From Vairimorpha ceranae (lineage: Eukaryota; Microsporidia; Nosematidae), in NCBI RefSeq assembly GCF_000988165.1, contig NW_020169354.1:1-25538 (forward strand): a stretch of DNA of 25,538 bases, read 5' to 3'. The position numbers and the translations under genes are program-made. Position 1 is the first letter of the stretch. Every line of letters starts with the position of its first letter. The notes below the pieces were generated by a model that saw only the letters and a program-made list of their open reading frames with translations, was not told the DNA's origin and searched no databases. This document shows, in pieces, positions 7,841 through 16,369 of this stretch.

Positions 7841-8095
7841 TTATATATTATTTTTTTTGTCATAAAACATATTAAAAATAACAATCTGCCTCTTCATTAC
7901 ATCAAGTAGATCTTTTTGCCTTTTAATATAATCTTTAACTACGCAGGATTTTTTACCATCATTAGAAACCTTTTGTAACTCTTTATAATCTTCATTTACT
8001 TTACGTTCAAAAAAAGATTTATACGCTGGTGATTTAAATTGACTGATAGTGTCTAACAAGTTTTTACATAATTCTTTGGCTGAAGAAGGAAGCAT
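7841..8095 (-). CDS. ISD11: ISD11-like LYR protein, mitosomal cysteine-desulfurase partner
   Basis: 84 residues, close to the roughly 94 of yeast Isd11. The C-terminal half, KDLLDVMKRQIVIFNMFYDKK, matches the yeast pattern KNDLGVLKRQSVISQMY. The N-terminal helix (KELCKNLLDTISQF, then YKSFFERKV) matches the LYR helix and the YF--K-R stretch. The LYR tripeptide itself reads LCK; yeast has LYK. Isd11 stabilises the desulfurase Nfs1, and microsporidian mitosomes keep this iron-sulfur pathway. CCCC lies two bases before the ATG. The start is only 9 bases after the stop of MED10 on the same strand, so the start signal sits inside that tiny gap. There is no clear targeting presequence, as is common for mitosomal proteins. 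Confidence 0.65.
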   Translation of the reverse strand: MLPSSAKELCKNLLDTISQFKSPAYKSFFERKVNEDYKELQKVSNDGKKSCVVKDYIKRQKDLLDVMKRQIVIFNMFYDKKNNI

Positions 8096-8104
8096 AAGGG
8101 GTTG
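8096..8104 (-). promoter_or_regulatory. CCCC start-site motif inside a 9-base intergenic gap
   Basis: On the minus strand CCCC and two T residues precede the ISD11 ATG. The whole gap to the upstream MED10 stop is 9 bases, so any ISD11 promoter must lie within MED10 coding DNA, or the two are co-transcribed. Confidence 0.6.
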
Positions 8105-8443
8105 TTATAAAAACTTACTAATGTCATTTTTAAAATCTTTAATAATCATTTTACGTTGATTTATAAGACGATTCTTTTCCTGTTCTTCTTCTGCCTTTTT
8201 AGTGAAGTAACGTAAAACTTCTTTTTTATTTTTTACGAATTCTAAGAAGTCTTCTGGGATTTGAATATTATCAGATTCTTTGATTGCCTGATTACAATTC
8301 TTAATAAAATTTGATATTTCAGAAGTAGGAAAAATATCATTGTTTTTGTCTTCTATCTTACTAACTATTTCGTTAAGGTTGTTTATACACTTGGATAAGG
8401 TGTCTTTAAAAATTATTTTGTTGTCTTTTTTAAATGCCTTCAT
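8105..8443 (-). CDS. MED10: MED10/NUT2-like Mediator middle-module subunit
   Basis: 112 residues, mostly helical and charged. The diagnostic stretch is IQIPEDFLEFVKNKKEVLRYFTKKAEEE, then NRLINQRKMIIKDFKNDISKFL. It follows the Med10 pattern of v-vP-e-feYvd-grnP--yt------a---N----gK--a---f---L. The preceding helix, INNLNEIVSKIED, suits the N-terminal region. Med10 belongs to the middle module of Mediator, which links activators with RNA polymerase II. It is somewhat shorter than the yeast protein (about 157). CCCC stands one base before the ATG. It is immediately upstream of ISD11 on the same strand. Helical bundles can mislead, so confidence is moderate. Confidence 0.55.
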   Translation of the reverse strand: MKAFKKDNKIIFKDTLSKCINNLNEIVSKIEDKNNDIFPTSEISNFIKNCNQAIKESDNIQIPEDFLEFVKNKKEVLRYFTKKAEEEQEKNRLINQRKMIIKDFKNDISKFL

Positions 8444-8750
8444 AGGGGATATTTACAATATAATATAATTATATGAAATAATTTAGATATAGAAAAAGAG
8501 AACCTTTAGTCAAAAAGTTTGAAAAAATGATTTTTATAATTTAATCTTTCTTATATAATTTACTAACAAGAAGTAATTTAAATATAGAAAAATGAATTGA
8601 AAGTAATGGGACAGGCTTACAATTCAAAAATAGTTTATTAAAAAAAAATAGTATCTATCTTTGTCTTTTTATTGTAAAATCCAATAAACTATGTTCATCT
8701 TATCAACATATTAAGAATATTTATTAGCATCAATGTAATATTTTTAATCT
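8444..8750. other. Intergenic, nothing but a weak repeat
   Basis: About 300 A/T-rich bases between MED10 and NUF2. ATAATTTAGATATAGAAAAA at 8478 is echoed by GTAATTTAAATATAGAAAAA at 8573. I see no gene or RNA. Confidence 0.5.
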
Positions 8751-10004
8751 TTATAAATTTCGCTTAATATTGTTAAAATATAATGCTTGATTATCTTTAA
8801 TATTATTCAACAAATTAATTATGTCATTCACATAACATTCATGTTCATTTTTAACCTTAATTATTTCATATTCTAAATTCTTACAATTTTTAATATTTGC
8901 ATCAATAAGATCCTGTGTAGTATTTCTTTTCTGTGAGATGGTCTTATAATCTCCTTTTAACTTATCCATTTTACTGTATATTTCTTCTGTACATTTTTTA
9001 TCATTTTCTTGTAAATTAAAAATTTTTGTCTCAATATGGCTAATCTGCCTATTAATATAATTAAGTCTGATTTTACTAGCATTAATTGTACTTTCAATAT
9101 TTTGTATCAAAATGTCTGTAGCAGAAATAAATGATTCAATTTCTTCTAGCTTATTAGAAACATTCTTAAGTGTCATACTTTTTTCAATAAGGTACTTTAA
9201 ATCTTCTTTTGATTTTAATAGCTCATTAATTCGATTATTAAGATTTTCTTTCTCAACTTTAAGTGAATTAAGAGATAACACTTCTTTATTTAGTAACTCT
9301 TTCATTTCTTTTAATAGCGAAACTAATTTAGCAGGATCACTGACTACTTGTGTTTTTAAACATTCAATTTCTTGTCTAAGATTCATTATCATTAATTGAT
9401 ACGAGCTTAGTTTGTCATTTAATTCATCACGATCTTGTTTTAACCTTTCAGTATCGGTTACAAGTCCTCTTTGTACTTTAATAATCTCTTTAAGTTCATT
9501 ATCTAAATCAAGTATTTCTGCTTCAAGTAAATTTTTATTATTACTTTGAGTATTTAGATTTACTTTTAATTGGTTAATTTCTTTTTCTTTACTTCTAATT
9601 TTTGTTTCAATATCTTTTTTTAAAATATTCTTTTCGTCATTTATGCTCTTAATTTTATTAAAAATACCTTTTTTTGTATCCCGATACATTGAATAATTAA
9701 CAACATAAGAAAGAATACTAATAAGTCTTCTAGAATCGCATGATAAATCTTTTATATTAAAATCAGAAATACCAATTTTTGTTAAAAATGAATATATACG
9801 CTTATATATTATCATTTGATACAATGACTCCTCTAAATTACAATCTAATTCAACATTACAAAAATAAATTAAAAGATTTTCATAGAGACGCAAAATAAAA
9901 CTATTGGTTGGTTTTAAAATATCTGATTGTCTTAAATCAATGTCAATGTCACTAAAATACTGGACAAGGTCTTTTGGTGAGAGGTCAGGGACAAAAGATG
10001 GCAT
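8751..10004 (-). CDS. NUF2: NUF2-like kinetochore protein (NDC80 complex)
   Basis: 417 residues (yeast 451, human 464). Residues 1 to about 120 form the N-terminal calponin-homology-type head. It starts MPSFVPDLSPKDLVQYF, close to the Nuf2 start pattern of F--p-ls--eil--l, and it includes LYENLLIYFCNV at about 40-51 and the basic region KRIYSFLTKIGISDFNIKDL. The rest, to about residue 405, is almost continuous coiled coil (KEKEINQLKVNL, LKTQVVSDPAKLVSLLKEMKEL, NNRINELLKSKEDL). Nuf2 pairs with Ndc80 to bind spindle microtubules. GCCC lies six bases before the ATG on this strand. The coiled coil alone would not identify the protein; the head does, reasonably well. Confidence 0.7.
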   Translation of the reverse strand: MPSFVPDLSPKDLVQYFSDIDIDLRQSDILKPTNSFILRLYENLLIYFCNVELDCNLEESLYQMIIYKRIYSFLTKIGISDFNIKDLSCDSRRLISILSYVVNYSMYRDTKKGIFNKIKSINDEKNILKKDIETKIRSKEKEINQLKVNLNTQSNNKNLLEAEILDLDNELKEIIKVQRGLVTDTERLKQDRDELNDKLSSYQLMIMNLRQEIECLKTQVVSDPAKLVSLLKEMKELLNKEVLSLNSLKVEKENLNNRINELLKSKEDLKYLIEKSMTLKNVSNKLEEIESFISATDILIQNIESTINASKIRLNYINRQISHIETKIFNLQENDKKCTEEIYSKMDKLKGDYKTISQKRNTTQDLIDANIKNCKNLEYEIIKVKNEHECYVNDIINLLNNIKDNQALYFNNIKRNL

Positions 10005-10643
10005 TTTTATGGGCTAAGAATTTTGAAAAATTTATTTAAAAATTGTATAATTTCTGGTTTTTGACAAACAAACAATAAAATAAACATGTTTATATTTTAA
10101 GATGCAAAATAATTTTATTTAAAACATTATTTTAGACATTCAAGATAAAAAAATTAAGTGAAAAATGTATTTAAACGATATAAAAGTTAGTATTTATTAT
10201 AAATGTAATATTAAAAAATTATAAATTGTATTTATAAACTTTATTTTTAACATGAATATAAAAAAATTATAAAATAGATTTAAAATGTTCTGTTGTGTTT
10301 CCTTTAAAAGAACTTAATATTACTATATAAGATTAAGCAAAAAATTATAAACAGCTTTTTTTACTGCATCATATAATAATAAAAGTTATTTAAGCAAAAT
10401 TAAAATATTTTTTTAAGGACAAATTTACTTAATTATTATTGAGTTTTGTCTTTAAATTACAGATAATATTTTTATAATTTTGTAAGTAAGTAATTTAAAA
10501 TGATTAGTATGCATTTAATTTATTAAATTTTATTGTTTTTGAACAATAAAAGCTTGTATCAAAATATAGTCTTTGTAATAGATATTCATTAGTTATACAA
10601 ATTTACCGTTGTTAGTAAATTTAAAATTATTTATCACCCTTTT
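10005..10643. other. Intergenic, about 640 bases, no gene seen
   Basis: Nearly all A and T. A TTACAG at about 10457-10462 and a GTAAGTAAG at about 10482-10490 are splice-like words in the wrong order to make an intron. No start-signal ORF precedes the small ORF at 10644. Confidence 0.55.
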
Positions 10644-10805
10644 ATGGATTTTGATACAAATATAGAAATAATTGATAAATCTGAAATAAGTATCTATAAT
10701 TTGAAATCTTGTATTGATGATTATTTAGAAAATAATAATATCAACAGTATACATAAAATCTTTTTTGATGAATTAATTGATTATATTAATGAACATATTA
10801 AATAA
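10644..10805 (+). CDS. Small acidic 53-residue ORF with a start signal
   Basis: ATG at 10644, TAA at 10803-10805. CACCC at 10635-10639 ends four bases before the ATG, the exact arrangement of the established genes. The product is acidic and likely helical (ISIYNLKSCIDDYLENN, FFDELIDYINEHIK) and begins MDFDTNIEIIDKSE. I recognise no family. Size and composition would allow a small complex subunit. The reasons to believe it are the motif, non-repetitive codon use and position upstream of YIF1 on the same strand. A chance ORF is not excluded. Confidence 0.45.
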   Translation: MDFDTNIEIIDKSEISIYNLKSCIDDYLENNNINSIHKIFFDELIDYINEHIK

Positions 10806-11098
10806 TTTAAATTTATATTTGCGATCTACTAAATTGGTAGAGCACATATATGTTTATAAATTAATCTTTCTGTTTTGCTCATTTCTTTTGGATGTTAAAC
10901 TATGTACAAATATTAAACATCATTATTATGTCTTATAATCTTACGAATATTTTTTGATTAAAAGTTTTCGGATTTTTCTTATGTGTGTTTTTTCTATACT
11001 TTATTAGACAAATTATAACTTAATATTTACATGCAATTTTAGTTAATGAACATATTTAAGTGTTGTTTTACAATTCAATTAATTATTTTTTTTACCCT
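10806..11098. other. Intergenic before YIF1, short hairpin only
   Basis: TCTAC and GTAGA at 10825-10841 form a 5-bp hairpin with a 7-base loop, in a sequence that superficially resembles a tRNA D-arm. Nothing else is evident. Confidence 0.5.
11094..11098 (+). promoter_or_regulatory. CCC motif deciding the YIF1 start
   Basis: ACCCT immediately precedes ATG at 11099. The upstream in-frame extension to 11060 has only a GTG and disrupts the motif spacing. Confidence 0.7.
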
Positions 11099-11707
11099 AT
11101 GGATATTGAGTTTGGCAAAGAAGCTCTAAAAAATGGAAGTTCTTATGTATCAAGAAAATTAGATCTAAGTTTTTTAAGATCATACTTCAATATAGACAAT
11201 ACTTATGTTTACAAGAAAAGTCTTATGATTATATTTCCTTATATTTTTAATTGGGAAGATGACTCTACAAACAGGCCAGACTTGTACATTCCGATAATGA
11301 GTTTTTTTACATACATCCTTGTTAAGGGAATGTATTACGGCATACAGAATTGCTTTACTCCCGAAAAAATCGGATTTATATTTTCTAGGCTTGTATTTCT
11401 AGAAATGATATTTATTGCTGTTGTAAAAGGATTGGCTTATTTTATGAATATTAATCTTAAAGTTCTTGATATGGTTTGTTATTCAGGATATAAATATTTT
11501 ACAATATTAATTCTACAATTAATTCCTAGAATAAGATTTATTAGTTTTCTAATAACCTTATATTCATACATTAGCTTCTTTTTTTTTCTGAGTAGATCAC
11601 TAAAAAATAGCTTTCTTAATGAATTCACAAGTGATAGAAATAAGAAAATATACTTTATATTTGGTTTTGTATCTATGCAAATTGGCTTTGTATTTATATT
11701 TTCATAA
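11099..11707 (+). CDS. YIF1: YIF1-family Golgi/ER vesicle-transport membrane protein
   Basis: 202 residues from the ATG at 11099. The frame is open upstream to a GTG at 11060, but ACCC at 11094-11097 stands one base before this ATG, which fixes the start. The N-terminus, FGKEALKNGSSYVSRKLDLSFLRSYFNIDNTYVYKKSLMIIFPY, carries the Yif1 pattern (YFnVd--YV-kKl-ll-FPy). NRPDLYIPIMSFFTYILVKGMYYGIQNCFTPEKIG follows, matching PDLYIP-MaFiTYvLl-G---G-q--FsPe-lg. Five or so hydrophobic segments make up the rest. Yif1 pairs with Yip1 at ER-Golgi membranes and interacts with Rab GTPases. It is shorter than yeast Yif1 (314), lacking most of the cytosolic N-terminal tail. Confidence 0.85.
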   Translation: MDIEFGKEALKNGSSYVSRKLDLSFLRSYFNIDNTYVYKKSLMIIFPYIFNWEDDSTNRPDLYIPIMSFFTYILVKGMYYGIQNCFTPEKIGFIFSRLVFLEMIFIAVVKGLAYFMNINLKVLDMVCYSGYKYFTILILQLIPRIRFISFLITLYSYISFFFFLSRSLKNSFLNEFTSDRNKKIYFIFGFVSMQIGFVFIFS

Positions 11708-11852
11708 AAAATTAAAAAATTTGTTTGTTTTTAAGATTTATCATGCATTTTAAAAAAGACTTTGTTTGTATTATTTATGCAAAAAAACTATTTAAATATT
11801 TTTAGCATTACTAAAAATCATAGTTTTTTAAAAATAATTTGAACACCCCGAA

Positions 11853-13580
11853 ATGGTATTTAAACTTATTAAGAGCGTGTTAAAGAAAAATGTAAATTAC
11901 CAGGGAGATTTAATCTCTAATAAAGAAATTATTGAAAAGAATTGTATTTTACAGCTAGATGATACAATTTTGATTTTTAGTCAAAAATATAAATTTGATC
12001 TGATAAATATAAAAAATTTGAAATATAAAGATAAGTCTTTATATTTTACTTATGACCAAACAAAATATAGATTTACATGTATATTAGATTTAAAAGATTT
12101 GTTTAATAAGTTGCATCCTTTAACAACGGAGAATGAAGTACTGTTTACTACTAAAGATTTTATTTATAAAATTTATAATACTAAAACATCATCATTTGTT
12201 CAGGTAGATAAAGATCTTGTGTTAGAAATAATTAAAGATGGAGGCTTATTTTATTTAAAACTAGAAACCGACGATGATATTATTCATTTTGAAGAAATTA
12301 CTACCGAGACACAATATTACATTGATAATAAGAATAACACTTTTGTTTGGTCAGTATTAAAAGAAGGTTCATGGTATACTTTTAGTATAAGTTTTGATAG
12401 CAATTTGACATATCTTGAATTTATCAGTAAGTATGTGTCAAGCACCTATAAAGCAGAAGAAAATGAAGAATATTTTAAAAAAATGGAGGAAGACAATTGT
12501 AATTATGGAAGCAATGAAGAAAATGAAGTTATTTTTGAAAGCTTAGAAGAAGAAGGAGACGAATACGGGGAAGGCGAGGTAGTAGATCTTAATAATTTAG
12601 AAGATAAGAATGATCATCTTGGAAAAAATGAACATTTAGTTGTTGGGAATGGAAGAGCATTTGTAACTCGTGAATCATCCGTTGGAGTTTTTGAAAATAC
12701 TAATGAAGGTTTAGAGTTTAAAGAGAATTTATCAGGTATTATGAAAAATCCTGCAAAAAAGATTATTTCACATGACAATTGTAAGACTCTTATTTATTTA
12801 GACAAGAATGATAATAAAATATTGCACAAAATAGATCTTGATAGGGCAGATGTTGTAGAATCCTGGAATGTTAACAGGAATATAAATGATTATTTTGATG
12901 GATCAAAGCTAGTTGACAGTGAAACACTTATAGGGTTATCCGATTATTCTGTGTTTCGAATAGATCCACGTACAAAAGAAAAGGTAACACAATCTAAGGA
13001 ATATAAGACTAAGAATGAATTTATGTGTGGCATGTCAACTTCTAATGGACATGTGGCAGTAGCTAGTAAAAATGGAGATTTAAGGTTGTACGATAAAATT
13101 GATAAAAGAGCGAAATCTCTTTTACCTGGGTTTGGTGATGAAGTAAAATATGTTGATGTAACTAGCAGTGGTGAGAATATTATATGTACTTGTAAAAATT
13201 ATTTGCTTTTGTATTCAGTTGATGGTAATTATAAAAATCAAGTCGGTAAAGATAAGCCTGTTCCAAAAAAACTTACCTTAAGACCTGAACACCTGGCTTA
13301 TATTAATGAAGAGATAAATTTTACACCTGCTAAATTTAGCACAGATAAACACGAAGATAGTATTATCACCAGTACAGGTAAATTCGTAGTAAAATGGAAT
13401 CTTAAAGATGTTTTAGAAGGAAAGGTATATTCTTACCAATTAAGTAGATGCAGTGATTTAGTAGTGGCAGATAATTTTGAATTTGGTGTAAATGATAATA
13501 TTATTGTGACTATGCCTGATGATGTAAAAAGTCTTAAAGGGTGTGTGTTAAGACGACCTAATAAGAAATCTTTTGAATAA
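11853..13580 (+). CDS. VID27: VID27-family protein
   Basis: 575 residues (yeast Vid27 782). Residues 1 to about 195 are the N-terminal PH-like region. About 201-250 is a very acidic linker (NEENEVIFESLEEEGDEYGE). About 255-575 is the WD40-like Vid27 C-terminal domain, with the hallmark GDLRLYDKIDKRAKSLLPGF and then GDEVKYVDVTSSGENIICTC, very close to the yeast pattern of GDIRLYD, RAKT, P-LG. FVVKWNL and a late basic tail (LRRPNKKSFE) close the protein. Vid27 was linked to vacuolar import and degradation in yeast, and its biochemical role remains unsettled. CCCC lies three bases before the ATG. Confidence 0.85.
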   Translation: MVFKLIKSVLKKNVNYQGDLISNKEIIEKNCILQLDDTILIFSQKYKFDLINIKNLKYKDKSLYFTYDQTKYRFTCILDLKDLFNKLHPLTTENEVLFTTKDFIYKIYNTKTSSFVQVDKDLVLEIIKDGGLFYLKLETDDDIIHFEEITTETQYYIDNKNNTFVWSVLKEGSWYTFSISFDSNLTYLEFISKYVSSTYKAEENEEYFKKMEEDNCNYGSNEENEVIFESLEEEGDEYGEGEVVDLNNLEDKNDHLGKNEHLVVGNGRAFVTRESSVGVFENTNEGLEFKENLSGIMKNPAKKIISHDNCKTLIYLDKNDNKILHKIDLDRADVVESWNVNRNINDYFDGSKLVDSETLIGLSDYSVFRIDPRTKEKVTQSKEYKTKNEFMCGMSTSNGHVAVASKNGDLRLYDKIDKRAKSLLPGFGDEVKYVDVTSSGENIICTCKNYLLLYSVDGNYKNQVGKDKPVPKKLTLRPEHLAYINEEINFTPAKFSTDKHEDSIITSTGKFVVKWNLKDVLEGKVYSYQLSRCSDLVVADNFEFGVNDNIIVTMPDDVKSLKGCVLRRPNKKSFE

Positions 13581-13775
13581 AATGTTAATTTATTTCTTGT
13601 TCTAGTCTTTGTACTTTTTACAGACATTTGTATCTATTTATTAATTATAAAACTTCTTGTTCCAAAAGCCTTACCATAATAATAATAAAAAACTTATACT
13701 TAAAATAAATTATATTTTAAAATTAAAACAATTTAGTAATTTTTATTTACTAATTTACTAAAAACACGATATGTG
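13581..13775. other. Short convergent intergenic gap
   Basis: 195 A/T-rich bases between the convergent VID27 and LCL3 genes, with no gene. A run of ATAATAATAATAAA near 13678-13691 is low-complexity. Confidence 0.5.
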
Positions 13776-14492
13776 TTATATTTCTGTTTCTTTTCTTCTC
13801 ATCTTCTTGTAATCCATTGGTAAAATCATATTATTTAATCCCCATATACCTTTCTTATTCTTCTTGGCTGTATTTTCTACTTCAATAAAAAGGTCTTTAT
13901 AATTTCCAAAAATTTCATCTTTCCCGCTGTAAACACAAGCCAGTCCTGATTTTAACATTTCAATATTAACATTAGTATTGAAACACAGTCTCTTTAAATA
14001 TACAATAGCTAAAATTCTGTCATATCTATCTACACCCAGTATTTCCAGTTTTACTTTTTTGTGTAATATAAGAGTAGACAAATAGTCTTTGCTTTCTTTA
14101 GACAATGGTTGTGCAGCTACATTAAAATATCGTATTTCCGGGGCATCAATACATCCAAGGCGTATTTTTAATTTCGGATCTGACGATTTGTACTGTGCAG
14201 ATCTGAAAAATGGTGTGTGAAAAAAATGAAACCCATCACCATCAGAAATATAAGTCACTATACCTGACAATTTTATTCCACTACATCTTCTAGGTAAATC
14301 TTGTATTGTTGTTATACGAGCAGATTTTTTCCATATGTAGATAAGAATAAATACAATGATAAGTATTACTATGATAGCTATTCCCTGTGCCTTATTTATT
14401 TCTATTTGCATATTAAAAGAAGGGATAATTAAAATTGGTAAAACGAACAAAAATTTAATAAACAGTATAAATAAGTTTAATTTCATTATCAT
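13776..14492 (-). CDS. LCL3: LCL3-type membrane-anchored staphylococcal-nuclease-like endonuclease
   Basis: 238 residues. Two hydrophobic segments (about 5-28 and 36-54) precede a thermonuclease fold at about 71-219. SDGDGFHFFHTP (83-94) fits the LCL3 GDGD-F--YHTP motif. IRLGCIDAPE (110-119) gives Arg111, Asp116 and Glu119, matching the SNase catalytic Arg35, Asp40 and Glu43. DRYDRILA supplies Arg159 for Arg87. AQPLSKES matches AQPfs-e-. KNKKGIWG closes the fold. All catalytic positions seem present, so an active calcium-dependent nuclease is likely. Yeast Lcl3 has one N-terminal helix; here there may be two. The start is less sure: ATGs at 14492 and 14486, and only ACC, not CCC, upstream. 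The 10-mer TATTCTACTG lies 49-58 bases upstream. Confidence 0.8.
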   Translation of the reverse strand: MIMKLNLFILFIKFLFVLPILIIPSFNMQIEINKAQGIAIIVILIIVFILIYIWKKSARITTIQDLPRRCSGIKLSGIVTYISDGDGFHFFHTPFFRSAQYKSSDPKLKIRLGCIDAPEIRYFNVAAQPLSKESKDYLSTLILHKKVKLEILGVDRYDRILAIVYLKRLCFNTNVNIEMLKSGLACVYSGKDEIFGNYKDLFIEVENTAKKNKKGIWGLNNMILPMDYKKMRRKETEI

Positions 14493-15743
14493 AATTTAGT
14501 ATTTTAAGGTAAACATTTTGTATTTTTTGTACTTTGGTTGTATTCTACTGTGCTAGTTTATATAAAGTTTCAAAACATTTCAGTTATTAAACTTATCCTA
14601 AGGAATGTTTATTATGGGTGCAAATGCTATTTGTTAAGCTTATGTTAATTTAATATACAAAGGTCGCTATTTGTAATTGCTTTAAAAATTAAAATAACTA
14701 TGCTTGTTTTGTCAGATATATTTCATAAAGCATCTGCATGACAATTATGTTTTTCAAACCAGTTCGTTTTTAATACAAATTAAAAATAGTAAATAGCATA
14801 AAATTGCGAATAAAAAAACGTATTGCTTATATATGCAAAATATAAGTTAATACTTGAGGCCAAATATAGATGATATTTTTGAAGAAAACTTAAAAAACAA
14901 ATTGATTAAAAAAATGCTAAATTGACTATTTTTTATAATCATGCATTGATATAAGAAAATTAAAAAAATTGAGTTTATATGAAAGAAAGTTGAATATTTA
15001 AAAGCTCAACTGATATAATTTTTATAGAATTAACAAAATATATTTATTTGTAATGTTAGATAGCAGCAATAAATATATTTTAAGCAACGACTGATTATTT
15101 CTCCTGCAAGGTATTTGAATAAGAAAAAAATTATTTATTGCAATTTTAAATAATGAATAGAAAATTTTTATAAAATATTTGTTATGATTTTTATAGATTA
15201 ACCTTATAAAATTGTATAAGTTTATAAAATTTTTAAATAGTACAATAAAAAGTTAATGAAGTAAATTTTATTTAGCTACATAAATAAAATCCTACAAAGC
15301 CAATTTTTTCTGTTGCTGTGAATTTAAATCAAAACTTAAATTCTAAAAAGTATAATAAATGAGAATAATATTTCTAAAATTTTGTTCATTTTTTTAAAAG
15401 CCTTTATAATATGCAAGTTTTAACAAAAATGAATTTTTTATAAATCTTAAATTGTTTAAAAAAAGCAAACAAAGTTAAAAAACAATCTGATAAGATTTTC
15501 TTTATATTTTTTCTATTGATTTTAAAACAGCAACATTGCAATTTATAGTGCAAAATTTATTTAAATACACAAAATAAATAGCGTTAAAGTATTTTTTTGG
15601 ACATAAGCCGAGTATTGTTTTACTTTCAATAAAAACTTTTTCGCTGTTTATTATTTTTTTTAAAGAAAAATAAAGGGATTAATAATCTCAATTAATAAAA
15701 GATTGTTTGTAATTAGTTGCATTTATTTATTCATCAAAATTTA
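14493..15743. other. Large intergenic gap, no gene seen
   Basis: About 1.25 kb of A/T-rich DNA with no ORF carrying a start signal on either strand. It contains the dispersed 10-mer (14541-14550) and scattered short G+C-richer words near 14580, 15100 and 15600 that I cannot assign. A non-coding RNA gene here is possible but not demonstrable by eye. Confidence 0.5.
14541..14550. repeat. Dispersed 10-mer TATTCTACTG, upstream of LCL3
   Basis: Identical to the cores at 3313-3322, 3947-3956 and 6174-6183. Its orientation relative to the minus-strand gene and its distance (49-58 bases) resemble the copy upstream of the RRM gene (41-50 bases). Confidence 0.4.
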
Positions 15744-16034
15744 ATGTCTTGTCTTTACAATGCTAAGAAAAGCATTTCTTGTCTATGGCGTCGTCGTGAA
15801 AGTAAATGTCGAAATCAGGTAAAAAAATGCTGTAAAAGACAAGTTAGACGTCTTAAACTATTTTTTTCTTTAATCATTTTTAATATATTTTGTTATATTA
15901 TCAGCAAACTTTTGTACCATTTAAAAAAATTGAGCAGCTTGTTAGAGATACAAATGAAAACAAATAATTGTCTGGTCTTCTATGTCTTATTTGTTCATCT
16001 AAACATTGTCCTGTTTATTATCATTAGTAAATAA
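15744..16034 (+). CDS. Doubtful small ORF, basic/cysteine-rich with two hydrophobic segments
   Basis: 96 codons from the ATG at 15744 (MSCLYNAKK). The first 36 residues are rich in Arg, Lys and Cys (CLWRRRESKCRNQVKKCCKRQ). Two hydrophobic stretches follow (FFSLIIFNIFCYIIS and CLVFYVLFVHLNIVLFIII). No CCC precedes the ATG, unlike nearly all other genes here, and no family is recognised. The G+C-richer 5' part forms an inverted repeat that could instead be a structured RNA. If coding, it would be a small membrane protein with a basic cytosolic head. Confidence 0.25.
   Translation: MSCLYNAKKSISCLWRRRESKCRNQVKKCCKRQVRRLKLFFSLIIFNIFCYIISKLLYHLKKLSSLLEIQMKTNNCLVFYVLFVHLNIVLFIIISK
15746..15849. ncRNA. 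Possible structured RNA, about 104-base inverted-repeat region
   Basis: GTCTTGTCTTTACA at 15746-15759 can pair with TGTAAAAGACAAG at 15831-15843, 12 bp around one bulged base. GCATTTCTT at 15772-15780 can extend the pairing with the AAAAAATGC just before the 3' arm. The enclosed loop (GGCGTCGTCGTGAAAG and on) is markedly G+C-rich for this genome. I could not match U1-U6, SRP, RNase P or tRNA signatures. Confidence 0.25.
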
Positions 16035-16369
16035 TCTTCTTGCATACAAAATCTCTTCAAATGTGTTGTATACAAGATCGTTTATGCCATTAGTTATAAA
16101 AAAATCTTGTCCTTTTACACTAAAAAGTAGTATTCTAAAATGATATCTCTCTTTTTCAGTGAGACTTACAGTTTACATTTTTGTAATAATTTTATCTTAA
16201 GATTTTATCTTTTATACCATTTACCATTCTTAAAAACATAGTACAAAAAGATTTCTATATAATAATACATTCTTGTTTCTTCATCTTTTTCTTACATTTA
16301 AAATAATGAGAAAATTCTGTATATGAACACATTTTTATGCCCAAAAAATTACTTTAAAATCTCTATCCC
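16035..16369. other. Intergenic with one inverted repeat
   Basis: CTTGCATACAA (16039-16049) pairs with TTGTATACAAG (16066-16076), 11 bp with one G-U pair and a 16-base loop. No ORF on either strand carries a start signal. The hairpin directly follows the doubtful ORF. Confidence 0.55.

Noticed and set aside
9112..9399. Plus-strand frame inside NUF2
   Set aside because: Antisense shadow of the coiled-coil coding sequence with no start signal. The same applies to frames at 2583-2789, 7139-7330, 7448-7651, 13433-13627, 16677-16862, 18843-19037, 21128-21346, 22351-22551, 22686-22868, 23729-23917 and 24110-24292.
10456..10490. Splice-site words TTACAG and GTAAGTAAG
   Set aside because: They occur in acceptor-then-donor order with no coding exon on either side.
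10821..10900. tRNA-like D-arm (CTAAATTGGTAGAGCA)
   Set aside because: The words resemble a D-arm/A-box, but there is no matching acceptor strand, no anticodon stem and no GTTCGA B-box downstream; only a 5-bp hairpin remains.
11060..11098. GTG-initiated extension of YIF1
   Set aside because: Eukaryotic start should be ATG, and the CCC motif directly precedes the ATG at 11099.
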